Positions 24,063 through 32,130 of a stretch of DNA of 64,000 nt are shown here, one piece after another; position 1 is the first letter of the stretch, and each line of letters begins with the position of its first letter. Origin of the DNA: Agromyces ramosus (GTDB lineage: Bacteria > Actinomycetota > Actinomycetes > Actinomycetales > Microbacteriaceae). The stretch spans positions 1,178,001-1,242,000 of the forward strand of contig NZ_SGWY01000001.1 in assembly GCF_004216665.1 (NCBI RefSeq), read 5' to 3'. The position numbers and the translations under genes were made by a program. The notes under the pieces are model-generated. The model saw nothing but the letters and a program-made list of their open reading frames with translations, was not told the DNA's origin and did no database searches.

Positions 24063-24539
24063 TCAGCCTCGCCCAACTCGCTCGGTGAACTCCTCAGCGC
24101 TCAACTCCGGAGGCAGCGCCAGCAGGAAGTGCTCGCCTTCAAGCGGTTCGGCAACGGCCACCGCAGAAAGCACCTCGCCCCCGACTTTGATCACCAACCG
24201 AGAGTCGTCGCCCGCCTGCGCGGCTTCGGCAGCGGCGGACTCGACGACTGCCGCACCCTCGCTCGTGAGCGTGACATCGACAGCGTTGCCCACCTCATCG
24301 CCGGCGACCGCAATGGACTCGACTCCAGCCAGCGAGAAACCTGCATCGGGCACCATCACGTATTCCCCATTCACGTCGACGCACTCCGGCGCGGAGTCTG
24401 CAGCGCAGGTCTCCGAGACGGCAAGCTCGATGGCTCCCGCCGTCGCACCCGGATCTACCGCTCCCGCCCCGCTCGCGCATCCGCTGAGAAAGAGCAGCGC
24501 TACTCCGACACCGCTGACCTTGCCGACAACAGAACTCAC
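24063..24539 (-). CDS. Lipoprotein with SecD P1-head-like domain
   Basis: A 158-aa exported lipoprotein. The signal sequence ends in the lipobox LSGC (VALLFLSGCASGAG). The mature part includes VDVTLTSEGAAVVES and RLVIKVGGEVLSAVAVAEPL, which follows the pattern of the periplasmic P1 head of SecD (F-T-x-x-G-A, then R-L-A-I-V-L-D-G-x-V-x-S-A-P). GTG 24539 is chosen because GAGGAGG lies 8 nt upstream and it begins the signal peptide; the longer frame upstream is hydrophilic. Stand-alone proteins of this kind are found in Actinobacteria without known function. It is divergent from a secreted-protein gene. Confidence 0.72.
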   Translation of the reverse strand: MSSVVGKVSGVGVALLFLSGCASGAGAVDPGATAGAIELAVSETCAADSAPECVDVNGEYVMVPDAGFSLAGVESIAVAGDEVGNAVDVTLTSEGAAVVESAAAEAAQAGDDSRLVIKVGGEVLSAVAVAEPLEGEHFLLALPPELSAEEFTERVGRG

Positions 24540-24959
24540 GGACGACGCCTCCTCATTGAGCACCTGTGCGAGCGCACAAGCGCGCGAACCCAGCACGCTA
24601 CCGGTCGAAGGCTCGAGACGGAGGCACGACGGCGATGCATGTGAGGAACTTGGCATGCTTTCCCGCCCGATAGACGGTCCGTCGGCGGGCGTCCGCACGA
24701 GGATTGTCATACGGGCGCAGGTCAGGCACCGATCGCATACCCCCATTCTGGGGATATGAGGTTTGCTCAGTACCGATTCCCGGCACCTCATGCCCGGGTG
24801 TAACGTGCGGAGTGGCGTGAGAGACCCCTACGGCGCGATGCACGTCCTGCGACGACCTACCCACGTCGCTGGACCACGACGGTGACCCGATCCCGCCTTG
24901 TCGCCCCGCGGAGGACGTCCGGCCGCCCGACCGGACGCAACTGCGACCCGGAGGCGAAG
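24540..24959. other. Divergent intergenic region
   Basis: 420 bp between the lipoprotein gene (leftward) and the secreted-protein gene (rightward). Only the ribosome sites at each end are recognisable (GAGGAGG for the lipoprotein, GGAGG for the secreted protein). Promoters for both genes must lie here. TGAGGTTTGCTCAGTACCG near 24754-24772 is AT-richer than its surroundings. Confidence 0.45.
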
Positions 24960-25376
24960 ATGCCCCAAACCAAGAAACGCTTCTTTGCACGTGCCCTGAT
25001 TGTCGTGGCCGCGACTGTTGGCCTCGTGTTCGCTCAGGCCGCACCAGCATCGGCCACCGTGCACGAGATCGTGGGTCAGTGGTGCTCCGGCCAGGAAGAG
25101 CTCGCCCCGCCAGGGATCACCGGCGGAAGTCAGGCGGACAATTTCGCGAAGCCGCTCCTCGCGTCCGGCTTCGTCACAGGGAACCTCGTCCCGTTCACCG
25201 GAAGTGAGGGACCCGGGTTGCTCGTCGAGTTCAATTACGACCTTCCGAACGTGAAGGTGGTCGGAACCGGCGTGTTCATCGTCATCGACCCCAGTGTCCC
25301 GCTCTACCTCGAACTGATTGAGCCCGACCCCAACTTCCCGGCGTTCAAGGCCTGCCCGAAGTTGGCGACTGGCTAA
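24960..25376 (+). CDS. Secreted protein of unknown function
   Basis: A 138-aa protein with a Sec signal peptide: KTKKRFF-type basic start (MPQTKKRFFARALIVVAATV), hydrophobic core, and cleavage after ASA in AAPASATVHEIV. The mature part is about 103 residues with two Cys (WCSGQ near the start, KACPK near the end) that probably form a disulfide joining the termini. No family is recognised. ATG 24960 has GGAGG about 5 nt upstream, ahead of any alternative upstream start. The two-cysteine design is common in actinobacterial surface or immunity-like proteins, but that is only suggestive. Confidence 0.68.
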   Translation: MPQTKKRFFARALIVVAATVGLVFAQAAPASATVHEIVGQWCSGQEELAPPGITGGSQADNFAKPLLASGFVTGNLVPFTGSEGPGLLVEFNYDLPNVKVVGTGVFIVIDPSVPLYLELIEPDPNFPAFKACPKLATG

Positions 25377-25603
25377 CTGCTCAGCGCCACACCACACGGT
25401 CGTCAAGCGGACACCCTCCAGTGTCGTGCGGCCGGCCCTCAATGCTGAGGCCGACGGCGTGCGAACGGGAGGCGCCTCGGGCGCGCCTGTTGGAGGATCT
25501 GGCGCCGGCGACGGCAAACGAGCTCGATCCACGAAGCATGTGACACTGAGGCAATCCTGGCGAGGCCCTTCTCGGTGGCCTCACCCCGAGCGGAGTCGAG
25601 AAG

Positions 25604-25939
25604 ATGACGGCGATACCCCCGGAGCACGACCCGCCAGAGCCGAACGTCGATAGGCCTACGCCTCCGCCCGAGGCGCTCCCTGATCCGCCTGTGCCCCCGA
25701 GGCCCAACATCCACGTAAGCGCGCTGATCATATGGCTCACGATCTTCCCGCTCGTCGCCATCTTCAGCACATTGCTCGGACCGATGATGCCGGACTGGCA
25801 TCCCGTGGTCAGGGCGTTCGTCCTCACGCTCATCGTCGTTCCGATCGCGGCGTACTGGCTGATGCCTCAGATGTTCCGGTGGTATGCGACGTTCGCGCGG
25901 TACCGGGCCGCGCGACGCGCAGGCAGGGGCGTGCGGTAG
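25604..25939 (+). CDS. Small two-helix membrane protein with proline-rich N-terminus
   Basis: A 111-aa protein. Residues 1-35 are Pro-rich (PPEPNVDRPTPPPEALPDPP), followed by two helices near residues 39-60 (ALIIWLTIFPLVAIFSTLL) and 70-90 (AFVLTLIVVPIAAYWLMPQM) and a basic tail (RYRAARRAGRG). The helix pair with V-P-x-x-x-Y-W-x-M-P resembles the C-terminal two-helix unit attached to some antibiotic-biosynthesis-monooxygenase proteins; that domain itself is absent. Function unknown. ATG 25604 has a GGAG upstream. Confidence 0.62.
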   Translation: MTAIPPEHDPPEPNVDRPTPPPEALPDPPVPPRPNIHVSALIIWLTIFPLVAIFSTLLGPMMPDWHPVVRAFVLTLIVVPIAAYWLMPQMFRWYATFARYRAARRAGRGVR

Positions 25940-26486
25940 CGCGGCCTCGGGCGCGTCAAGTGGGCCGGGCATCCCCCTATGCGTGCGCGCGGATGAATGC
26001 CGCCACGCGCGGCGCGAGCGTCACCCCGATGACATGTCGGAGGATGTCGTGCCTTCCGCGGGCGCGTTGCGGGCCCCCGCGCGGTCAAGACAGATCGCTA
26101 TTGATCACCGGGCGGGGGCCCATGCACGGACGCCCGCAGACGGATCCGCTTCCGGACGTCCTCTCACGGACCGGTGTTCGGGCACAGCGGCATACTCAAC
26201 CAACGGCGCTGCGCATGTGCACCGAGTTGCGGACTTGAGCGACGTCATGCTCGGATTCGCTGCTCCGTCAGTGCCGCGCTTTGGGCCTTCCTGCCCGTTG
26301 GTAGCGGCCTCGTGCGGTCGAAGCCGGGACACCCTGGAGATGGCCATCGGATCGCGACTTGCTCGGTCGCGTCAGGGCCGTTGCTGGGGATGGAGTCTCG
26401 GAGCAGCGCGCGCCGCACGCGAACAAGGGCCGGCCTCATTGGCCCCCCTTAATGGCGATCCGGCACTGCCAATTCCCGGCGAGATC
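25940..26486. other. Long noncoding stretch before the CHAT operon
   Basis: Nearly 550 bp in which no frame on either strand looks like a real protein (short, Arg/Ser/Pro-rich, no starts with ribosome sites). It contains GGACGTCC near 26154, a core shared with the 22-bp palindrome at 32608-32629. It may be a regulatory region or decayed sequence. Confidence 0.45.
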
Positions 26487-26519
26487 ACCCGAGTGCCTCG
26501 CGAATGTTCTCACTCGGGT
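26487..26519 (+). promoter_or_regulatory. Inverted repeat overlapping the presumed CHAT-operon promoter
   Basis: ACCCGAGTG (26487-26495) and CACTCGGGT (26511-26519) form a perfect 9-bp inverted repeat centred 66 bp before the Trypco1 start. A TAGCTT box at 26539-26544 follows, so the right arm would cover the -35 position. A second small hairpin, TCCGGG-ctgt-CCCGGA (26554-26569), includes the A of the start codon. Candidate operator plus start-codon occlusion; unproven. Confidence 0.45.
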
Positions 26520-26568
26520 CTCGAAGGTGCCCCGCGGCTAGCTTCCGCGCGATTCCGGGCTGTCCCGG

Positions 26569-26967
26569 ATGGCGAAAGACCGGCGGTTGGAGGAGTATTT
26601 GCGGTACAGGCTCCGAGACTCGCGCCGGGGGGACCGCATCGTGGGGGATGTACTTGAGTTCAAGACGGGCGACGGCGTCGTGCTCGTCGAGACGATTGAC
26701 GTGTCGGATGGGCCCATCACGCGCGGAGGAGGCCCTCGATCGACCGTGATCGAGGCCAGCCAGAGCCTCGAGCAGGTCGTCGGGCGGGTCGGCCCGATCG
26801 TGAAGGGCATCGTGTCCGAGATCCGTCAGTCCGCGGAGTGGCCAGACGAGGTTGAGGTTGAGTTCGCGGTGAAGATCTCGGCGGACTCGAACCTCGTGAT
26901 CGCGCGCGCCGGTGGTGCAGCGAACTTCCGCATCGCACTGAGATGGGGCGGGCCGAGGCCACGCTGA
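26569..26967 (+). CDS. Trypco1-domain protein (CU044_2847 type)
   Basis: A 132-aa protein whose residues ~25-128 match the trypsin-co-occurring domain 1: VLEFKTGDGVVLVETIDV, then SLEQVVGRVGPIVKGIVSEI, then WPDEVEVEFAVKISADSNLV and NFRIALRW, in the family's order. Known members sit beside trypsin-like or caspase-like peptidases in actinobacterial conflict systems and are thought to be an accessory or regulatory partner. Its stop codon overlaps the CHAT protease start (TGATG), so both are made together. No ribosome site is evident; translation may be leaderless or limited by the hairpin at the start codon. Confidence 0.8.
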   Translation: MAKDRRLEEYLRYRLRDSRRGDRIVGDVLEFKTGDGVVLVETIDVSDGPITRGGGPRSTVIEASQSLEQVVGRVGPIVKGIVSEIRQSAEWPDEVEVEFAVKISADSNLVIARAGGAANFRIALRWGGPRPR

Positions 26968-29900
26968 TGGCCGTCCGCGAGTACGACGACCTCCAGTTGC
27001 GCATCGACCGCGATGCGGACGGGTCCTACAGGGTGCTGGCTATGGCGCCAGACGGACGCACCGCCCGCGGCTCGTTTACGCCTCCGGTGACCGAGGGTGA
27101 GCTTGACGAGTTCGTGCAGCGGGTTGGGCTGGCGCGCCGGCGAAGCGGCTCGCCTGACGCGCGGATGCTCGCGATCAAGGACCTCGGCTCGACGCTGTAC
27201 GACGCGCTCATCAAGGACGACATCGGTACAGTGTTCTACTCCGCGCGGAGCGCCGCAGCGGAGCGCGACCGAGGGCTGCGGATCACCCTGCGGCTCTCCG
27301 GCTCGCCCGAGTTGATGCGGTTGCCGTGGGAGTTCCTGTACAAACGGCCGCGGTTCATCGCCCAGTCGACCCAGACACCGGTCGTACGCGCGCTCGACGT
27401 GGACTCCGCGATGCGGCCGCAGCAACTGCGGCTACCGCTTCGGATTCTCGCCATGGTCAGCAGCCCGTCGGGGTATCCCGAGCTCGACGCCGACGCCGAG
27501 CGACGCAATCTTGAGCGAGCGCTCGAGGGACCGCGCCGGGCCGGACTCGTGGAGCTCACCTGGCTCGAACGCGCGACCCTCGGGGAGCTCGGACGCCGCA
27601 TCTCCGAACCCGACGAGGTCCATGTCTTGCATTACATCGGCCACGGTGCCTACGACGAGGCTACCGAGTCGGGCGTGCTAGTGCTGGAGACGCCACAGGG
27701 TCGCGCCCATGACGTCTCAGGAGAGGACATCGGCGCGATGCTCCAGGACGAGACAAGCCTGCGCCTCGTCGTGCTCAACGCCTGCGAGGGCGCCCGTACC
27801 TCGCATGTCGACCCGTTCTCCGGCGTCGCCACGAGCCTCGTGAACTTCGACATCCCAGCCGTCATCGGGATGCAGTTCGAGATCACCGATGACGCCGCGA
27901 TCGCGTTCAGCGAGAGCCTGTACACCGGCCTCGCCCGGGGCCTTGCGATCGACGCGGCGCTGGCGCCTGCCCGTCGGGCGATCATCGGCGCGATGATGGC
28001 GAACGAATTCGGGACGCCGGTGCTCTTCCTCCGCGACGGCGATGCGCGGCTGTTCGACATCGCGGATGCGAAGGCGACTAGCTTAGTCGACGAGGTGCCG
28101 ACGTCGGCGGACCTCCCACAGGCGTCCCATTCGGAGTCGGAGGTCCTCGTCGACGACGTGCCGACGGGCATCGTAGACGAAGTACTGACTCCGGCGGACC
28201 TCACTCAGGTCTCCGATTCGGAGTCGGGGGTTCTGGTCGACGACGTGCCGACGGGCAATGCCTCCGAAGCTGTTCTGGTCGAGATCGATTCAGGCGACGA
28301 CGTGGCGGTCGAAGACGCCGGCGCTGAGGTGGCGATCGCGCCGCGGCATTCGGCCTCCGACAACCCGCAACCGGCGCCCGATCCGGACTCGCGCAATCCT
28401 CACGGGAGTGAAAGGCCACCTGCGGGCCATCCGACGAGGCGGCCAACCGGGGCCGATGCGGTGCCCGTCCCGCCGAGCGCCGATACGGTGTCTGACGACC
28501 CGCCAGCGACATCGCTCGGCGGAGGGGCGTGGCCGCCACTACGTACGCGTCTCGTCACAGCGCGCGGTTCGGTTGTGATGTTCGCGATCGTGGTGGCGTC
28601 GGCCTGGATCGCTGTGGCAATGCTTGCCCTTACGGCCAGCGGGGTGTCCGTCCCCGGGTTGGGCAGTCTTGAATCGGACCGCGTCTGGCTGATCACGCAG
28701 ACGGTTGCTGTCGCGGTGTTGGCGGTTCACCACCTCGCTCGCCTGGGCCGGGACGCCGCCATCGCCGCCTCTGGATATTTACTCGGCGTCGGCATCAATC
28801 TCTACGCGTTGGTCGCGCTGACCACCTCCCGTTACGAGGACGTCAAATGGGCACTGATCTTGTTCGGCCTCCTGTTGGGCGCTGTCGGAGCCTGGTTGCT
28901 CATCGCGGGCAGGAAACGCGCCACACCGTTCGCAAGCAGTTCTCGCCTCCCTGGTCCGTTCGTCATCGCGAGTGGGGTGACCTACGTGCTATTCGGGGTG
29001 ATCTTGGTAACCGACTCATACGACTGGATGTCGCTCGCTGTGTGGATACTGTCGTTGGCAACCGTCGGGATGGGGGTCGGCTACGCGATCTCTGCCGCGC
29101 TCATTGTGAGAGAGGGCCGGCCCCGGTTTTCAGATGACCGCCCCGCCCAGCTCATCGAACCCGGCGAGGAGGTGCGAGGGCGGCCCTTGGTCGACCCCGC
29201 GGAACCGCTCCGCCCGCAGATTATTCGCGCGCCCGACGGGCCAACCCCGCACGTCACACTGCCGATCACGACCGCGTGGATCGCTGCTGGTCTGCTCGCC
29301 GTCCTCGCGTGGTTCACACTCATGTGGGAACCCTCGAGCTGGAACCTCGGCGCGGGCCAGCTCGTGCAGGTACTTGCCCTCGCAGTCCTTGCGATCCACC
29401 ACTTCACCCGCCCTCATCGCGACAGCGCGGTCGCAGCCAGCGGATACGCCCTCGCCGTCGGAGCGAGTCTCGTCTCGCTTGCGAATTCTCTCGCCAGTCG
29501 GGGAGGCGCGACATCGATCAACGGGCAACCGATACCGATGGCTGGGGCGACCTCTACCGATGGATGGGGCTACTTCGCCTTTGGACTCATCCTGATAGTG
29601 GTAGGAGGATGGCTCCTTGTGGCCGGAAAGAAAGTAGGCCTACCGTACGACGCGAGTCTCCGGGTCCCAGGCCCATTCGTGATCGCCGCCGGGGCGGTGT
29701 TCTGCTTCGTCTCCGTCGTCTGGTTGACGGAGACCTGGGAGCTCCTCGAGCTGATCGGCTGGTTGTGGCCGCTCGCCCCGCTCGCAATGGCCGGCGGCTA
29801 CGCATGGTCCGCCGTTCTGCTGGCACGGGCGGCGAAGTCCACAAAGGGTAATCCCGCTGCGGGTCCAGCGAATGCGACTCCTGACCTGTTGTCGGCCGCA

Positions 29901-30047
29901 AGCGCCCCATCTGCGATCGCGGCAGGCTCGGTTGAACTCAGGACGGAGACCACGGGTCGGCCGTCAGAGCCGAGTCCAGCTGCGTCATCCGGGTCGAACG
30001 AGCAGCCTAGGTCCGACGGCCGCGCAGAACCAGACAGCGACGAATGA
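26967..30047 (+). CDS. CHAT-domain (caspase-like) protease fused to a duplicated membrane domain
   Basis: A 1026-aa protein. Residues ~60-365 are a CHAT peptidase domain with both catalytic residues: His226 in LHYIGHGAYDE and Cys273 in LVVLNACEGARTS. Residues 373-430 hold two 29-residue tandem repeats (each ending VLVDDVPTG), then a Pro/Asp-rich linker to ~530. The C-terminal half has about twelve helices in two homologous blocks (~535-712 and ~768-950): VLAVHHLARLGRDAAIAASG versus VLAIHHFTRPHRDSAVAASG, and LPGPFVIASG versus VPGPFVIAAG. The protease would be cytoplasmic and the pore-like part in the membrane. ATG 26967 overlaps the Trypco1 stop. Confidence 0.85.
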   Translation: MAVREYDDLQLRIDRDADGSYRVLAMAPDGRTARGSFTPPVTEGELDEFVQRVGLARRRSGSPDARMLAIKDLGSTLYDALIKDDIGTVFYSARSAAAERDRGLRITLRLSGSPELMRLPWEFLYKRPRFIAQSTQTPVVRALDVDSAMRPQQLRLPLRILAMVSSPSGYPELDADAERRNLERALEGPRRAGLVELTWLERATLGELGRRISEPDEVHVLHYIGHGAYDEATESGVLVLETPQGRAHDVSGEDIGAMLQDETSLRLVVLNACEGARTSHVDPFSGVATSLVNFDIPAVIGMQFEITDDAAIAFSESLYTGLARGLAIDAALAPARRAIIGAMMANEFGTPVLFLRDGDARLFDIADAKATSLVDEVPTSADLPQASHSESEVLVDDVPTGIVDEVLTPADLTQVSDSESGVLVDDVPTGNASEAVLVEIDSGDDVAVEDAGAEVAIAPRHSASDNPQPAPDPDSRNPHGSERPPAGHPTRRPTGADAVPVPPSADTVSDDPPATSLGGGAWPPLRTRLVTARGSVVMFAIVVASAWIAVAMLALTASGVSVPGLGSLESDRVWLITQTVAVAVLAVHHLARLGRDAAIAASGYLLGVGINLYALVALTTSRYEDVKWALILFGLLLGAVGAWLLIAGRKRATPFASSSRLPGPFVIASGVTYVLFGVILVTDSYDWMSLAVWILSLATVGMGVGYAISAALIVREGRPRFSDDRPAQLIEPGEEVRGRPLVDPAEPLRPQIIRAPDGPTPHVTLPITTAWIAAGLLAVLAWFTLMWEPSSWNLGAGQLVQVLALAVLAIHHFTRPHRDSAVAASGYALAVGASLVSLANSLASRGGATSINGQPIPMAGATSTDGWGYFAFGLILIVVGGWLLVAGKKVGLPYDASLRVPGPFVIAAGAVFCFVSVVWLTETWELLELIGWLWPLAPLAMAGGYAWSAVLLARAAKSTKGNPAAGPANATPDLLSAASAPSAIAAGSVELRTETTGRPSEPSPAASSGSNEQPRSDGRAEPDSDE
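28083..28256 (+). repeat. Two tandem 87-bp repeats encoding the CHAT linker
   Basis: Codons 373-401 and 402-430 of the CHAT-membrane protein encode 29-residue units that share 22 residues: VDEV-x-T-x-ADL, SES and the end VLVDDVPTG. Similarity is also seen at DNA level (GTCGACGACGTGCCGACGGG in both). This kind of tandem linker can change copy number. Confidence 0.75.
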
Positions 30048-30192
30048 ATGAGCAGACAGTTTGCCTCAATATTCAGATTCCATACTTCGCGGCGAACGGC
30101 GCCGGCCCTTCCGCTTAACCCGGAACGCTAGGGCTGGCCCGGAGACGTCGGGATTCCCTCGGCGCTAGCATGACGCAAAGGGGGAAGCGATA

Positions 30193-31956
30193 GTGCATGT
30201 CCTTGAAGTCGGGGTCAGCCGCGGAGGCGGGCGGGGCGAGTACGTCGTGCAGGTCGTGCGATCGCCCGCGGGTGAGGCATCTGCGACGTTCACCCTCGAT
30301 AGCGACCGGCTGCTTGATGAGCGTCCGAACCTGCAGAACGCGCTCCTGTTGTCGTCGGTGAGCAGCCGGCGCGCAGCGGTCTCGGGTAATGAGGGTCTGG
30401 TGCAGACAGTTGGTCGGGAACTGTTCAATGCAGTATTTGGCCCCAAGGCAATCGCCGGTCTCTACGCCGCGAACCGTGCGCTGGCGGATGCCACCCAGGA
30501 AGAGCTCCGGATCGTGCTTAGGACGGAGTGCCCCGAGCTCGCGGCGCTGCCGTGGGAGGTCATGTACGACTCCGACGCAGATGCCTATGTGTGCCAGCGT
30601 GAACCGCTTGTCCGCCACGTGCCCGTGGCCACGGCGCCGCCACCCCTGCGCGTCCGCGGCGCCGTGCGCATTCTGGGCGTCGTCTCGTCGCCGCGCGGGC
30701 TGGCCATGCTCGACGTCGATAAGGAGAAGGAGAACCTGATCTCCGCGCTCGCGGGTCCGGCCAAGCGAGGGCTCGTTGACCTGCAGTGGGCGCCTGACGC
30801 GACCTGGAGCACCCTGCAGGAACTGCTCCTCAGTGAGGAATGGCACGTCATCCACTTCATCGGGCACGGCGACTTCGACTTCGAACGCGAAGAGGGCATC
30901 CTCGCGCTGGTCGGCAAGGACGGCCGGACCCACCGCGTCGAGGGCAGCCGGTTCGTCGTCCTACTGCGGCAGGCCCGGCCCATGCCGCGGCTCGTGGTGC
31001 TCAACTCATGCTCCTCGGCCACTTCGAGCTCTCAGGACCTGTTCTCGGGGACGGCGGCGGCGCTCGTGCGCGGCGGCGTCAGCGCGGTCGCGGCCATGCA
31101 GTTCGAGATCACCGACAGCGCGGCGATCGAGTTCTGCAGGGGCTTCTACAACGCCGTCGCGCACGGGCGCGGTGTCGACGAGGCGGTCGGCAGCGGACGC
31201 GTGGCGATCCTCGGGTCCAGCGGCGACACGCTGGAGTGGCTCACGCCGGTGCTCTACCTCCGCGGGCTGGACTCGCAGTTGTTCGCCGTCGAGCGCGCCG
31301 GTGCGGACGGCGCCCCGCCGCCGCCGAGTGCCGAGGAGCGCGTGGCGCAGGCGCAGGAGGCGCTCGACGAGCACGACGCCGCGACCGCGATCCCCGTCCT
31401 CGACACGGTGCTCGCCGACGATCCGGAGAACGCGCCGGCGCAGGAACTGCGCGGGGCCACCGTCGAGGACGTCGGGAGCGTGTCACGTAATGCGGCTGCG
31501 ATCAGTGTGCTCGAGGGTCGAATCATAGAGATGCGAGACTTAGAACGAGACATTCGCGCACGCTTGCGCTCCATCTTTTCCAGTGCTTTCCAGAGACTTG
31601 GTTCTTCGGATGATTTCGTCCTTCAGGCATTTGCGCGAGAGCATGGACAGCAACTGGATCGGTTCCTTGAGGAGATGAGCCGAAAACTGATCGGGCTGTC
31701 TATTGTCAACGACGATCAGTCCAATGAGGGGGATCAGTTGTTCGTAGACCCGGAAGCCGTCAGGATACGTGAGCTCATCGAGTTCGCATCCCAATATCGG
31801 ATGCGTCTTGAAACATGGCTGCTGACCATTCGGGGCGATCTGGCTCACCTCGCAACGCGAACCGACTTCTATGGTCAACCGGCGGAAAGCCTCCGAGCCG
31901 AATTGGGAAGGTACTTCCAAGCGCAATTGGAGCGCTTGGGCCCCTCTGCGGCATGA
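30193..31956 (+). CDS. Second CHAT-domain protease with unrecognised C-terminal domain
   Basis: A 587-aa soluble protein. Residues ~60-380 are a CHAT domain with His225 in IHFIGHGDFD and Cys273 in LVVLNSCSSATS, close paralogue in layout to the upstream CHAT protein. Residues ~390-425 resemble one TPR-like helical pair (VAQAQEALDEHDAATAIPVL). From ~432 to the end, about 155 residues of helical, charged sequence (starting SRNAAAISVLEGRI) have no family I know, and their DNA is distinctly lower in G+C than the protease part. GTG 30193 has GGGGGAAG upstream. It follows the CHAT-membrane gene by 145 bp on the same strand. Confidence 0.83.
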   Translation: MHVLEVGVSRGGGRGEYVVQVVRSPAGEASATFTLDSDRLLDERPNLQNALLLSSVSSRRAAVSGNEGLVQTVGRELFNAVFGPKAIAGLYAANRALADATQEELRIVLRTECPELAALPWEVMYDSDADAYVCQREPLVRHVPVATAPPPLRVRGAVRILGVVSSPRGLAMLDVDKEKENLISALAGPAKRGLVDLQWAPDATWSTLQELLLSEEWHVIHFIGHGDFDFEREEGILALVGKDGRTHRVEGSRFVVLLRQARPMPRLVVLNSCSSATSSSQDLFSGTAAALVRGGVSAVAAMQFEITDSAAIEFCRGFYNAVAHGRGVDEAVGSGRVAILGSSGDTLEWLTPVLYLRGLDSQLFAVERAGADGAPPPPSAEERVAQAQEALDEHDAATAIPVLDTVLADDPENAPAQELRGATVEDVGSVSRNAAAISVLEGRIIEMRDLERDIRARLRSIFSSAFQRLGSSDDFVLQAFAREHGQQLDRFLEEMSRKLIGLSIVNDDQSNEGDQLFVDPEAVRIRELIEFASQYRMRLETWLLTIRGDLAHLATRTDFYGQPAESLRAELGRYFQAQLERLGPSAA

Positions 31957-31969
31957 CTAACCCCGTCTC

Positions 31970-32024
31970 GTGGCATCGGTGCCTCGAAGATTCGCTGCGC
32001 CCGATGCCACATCCCGTGTGGCAT
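31970..32024 (+). terminator. Overlapping alternative hairpins after the CHAT genes
   Basis: GTGGCATCGG (31970-31979) pairs with CCGATGCCAC (32001-32010), and the latter segment can instead form ATGCCACA-tcccg-TGTGGCAT (32004-32024). The two stems exclude each other. Located 14 bp after the second CHAT gene stop; no T-run follows. Probably terminates or stabilises the operon transcript. Confidence 0.5.
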
Positions 32025-32130
32025 GTCGCCGCTGACGGGCGGTGGCCAACCGACCTGCCCGACAGGCGGTCCGTCCGCGGACGTCCTGAACGGGATCCGT
32101 CATTGGCCTCCTGCGTATTGTCAGGAGCGC

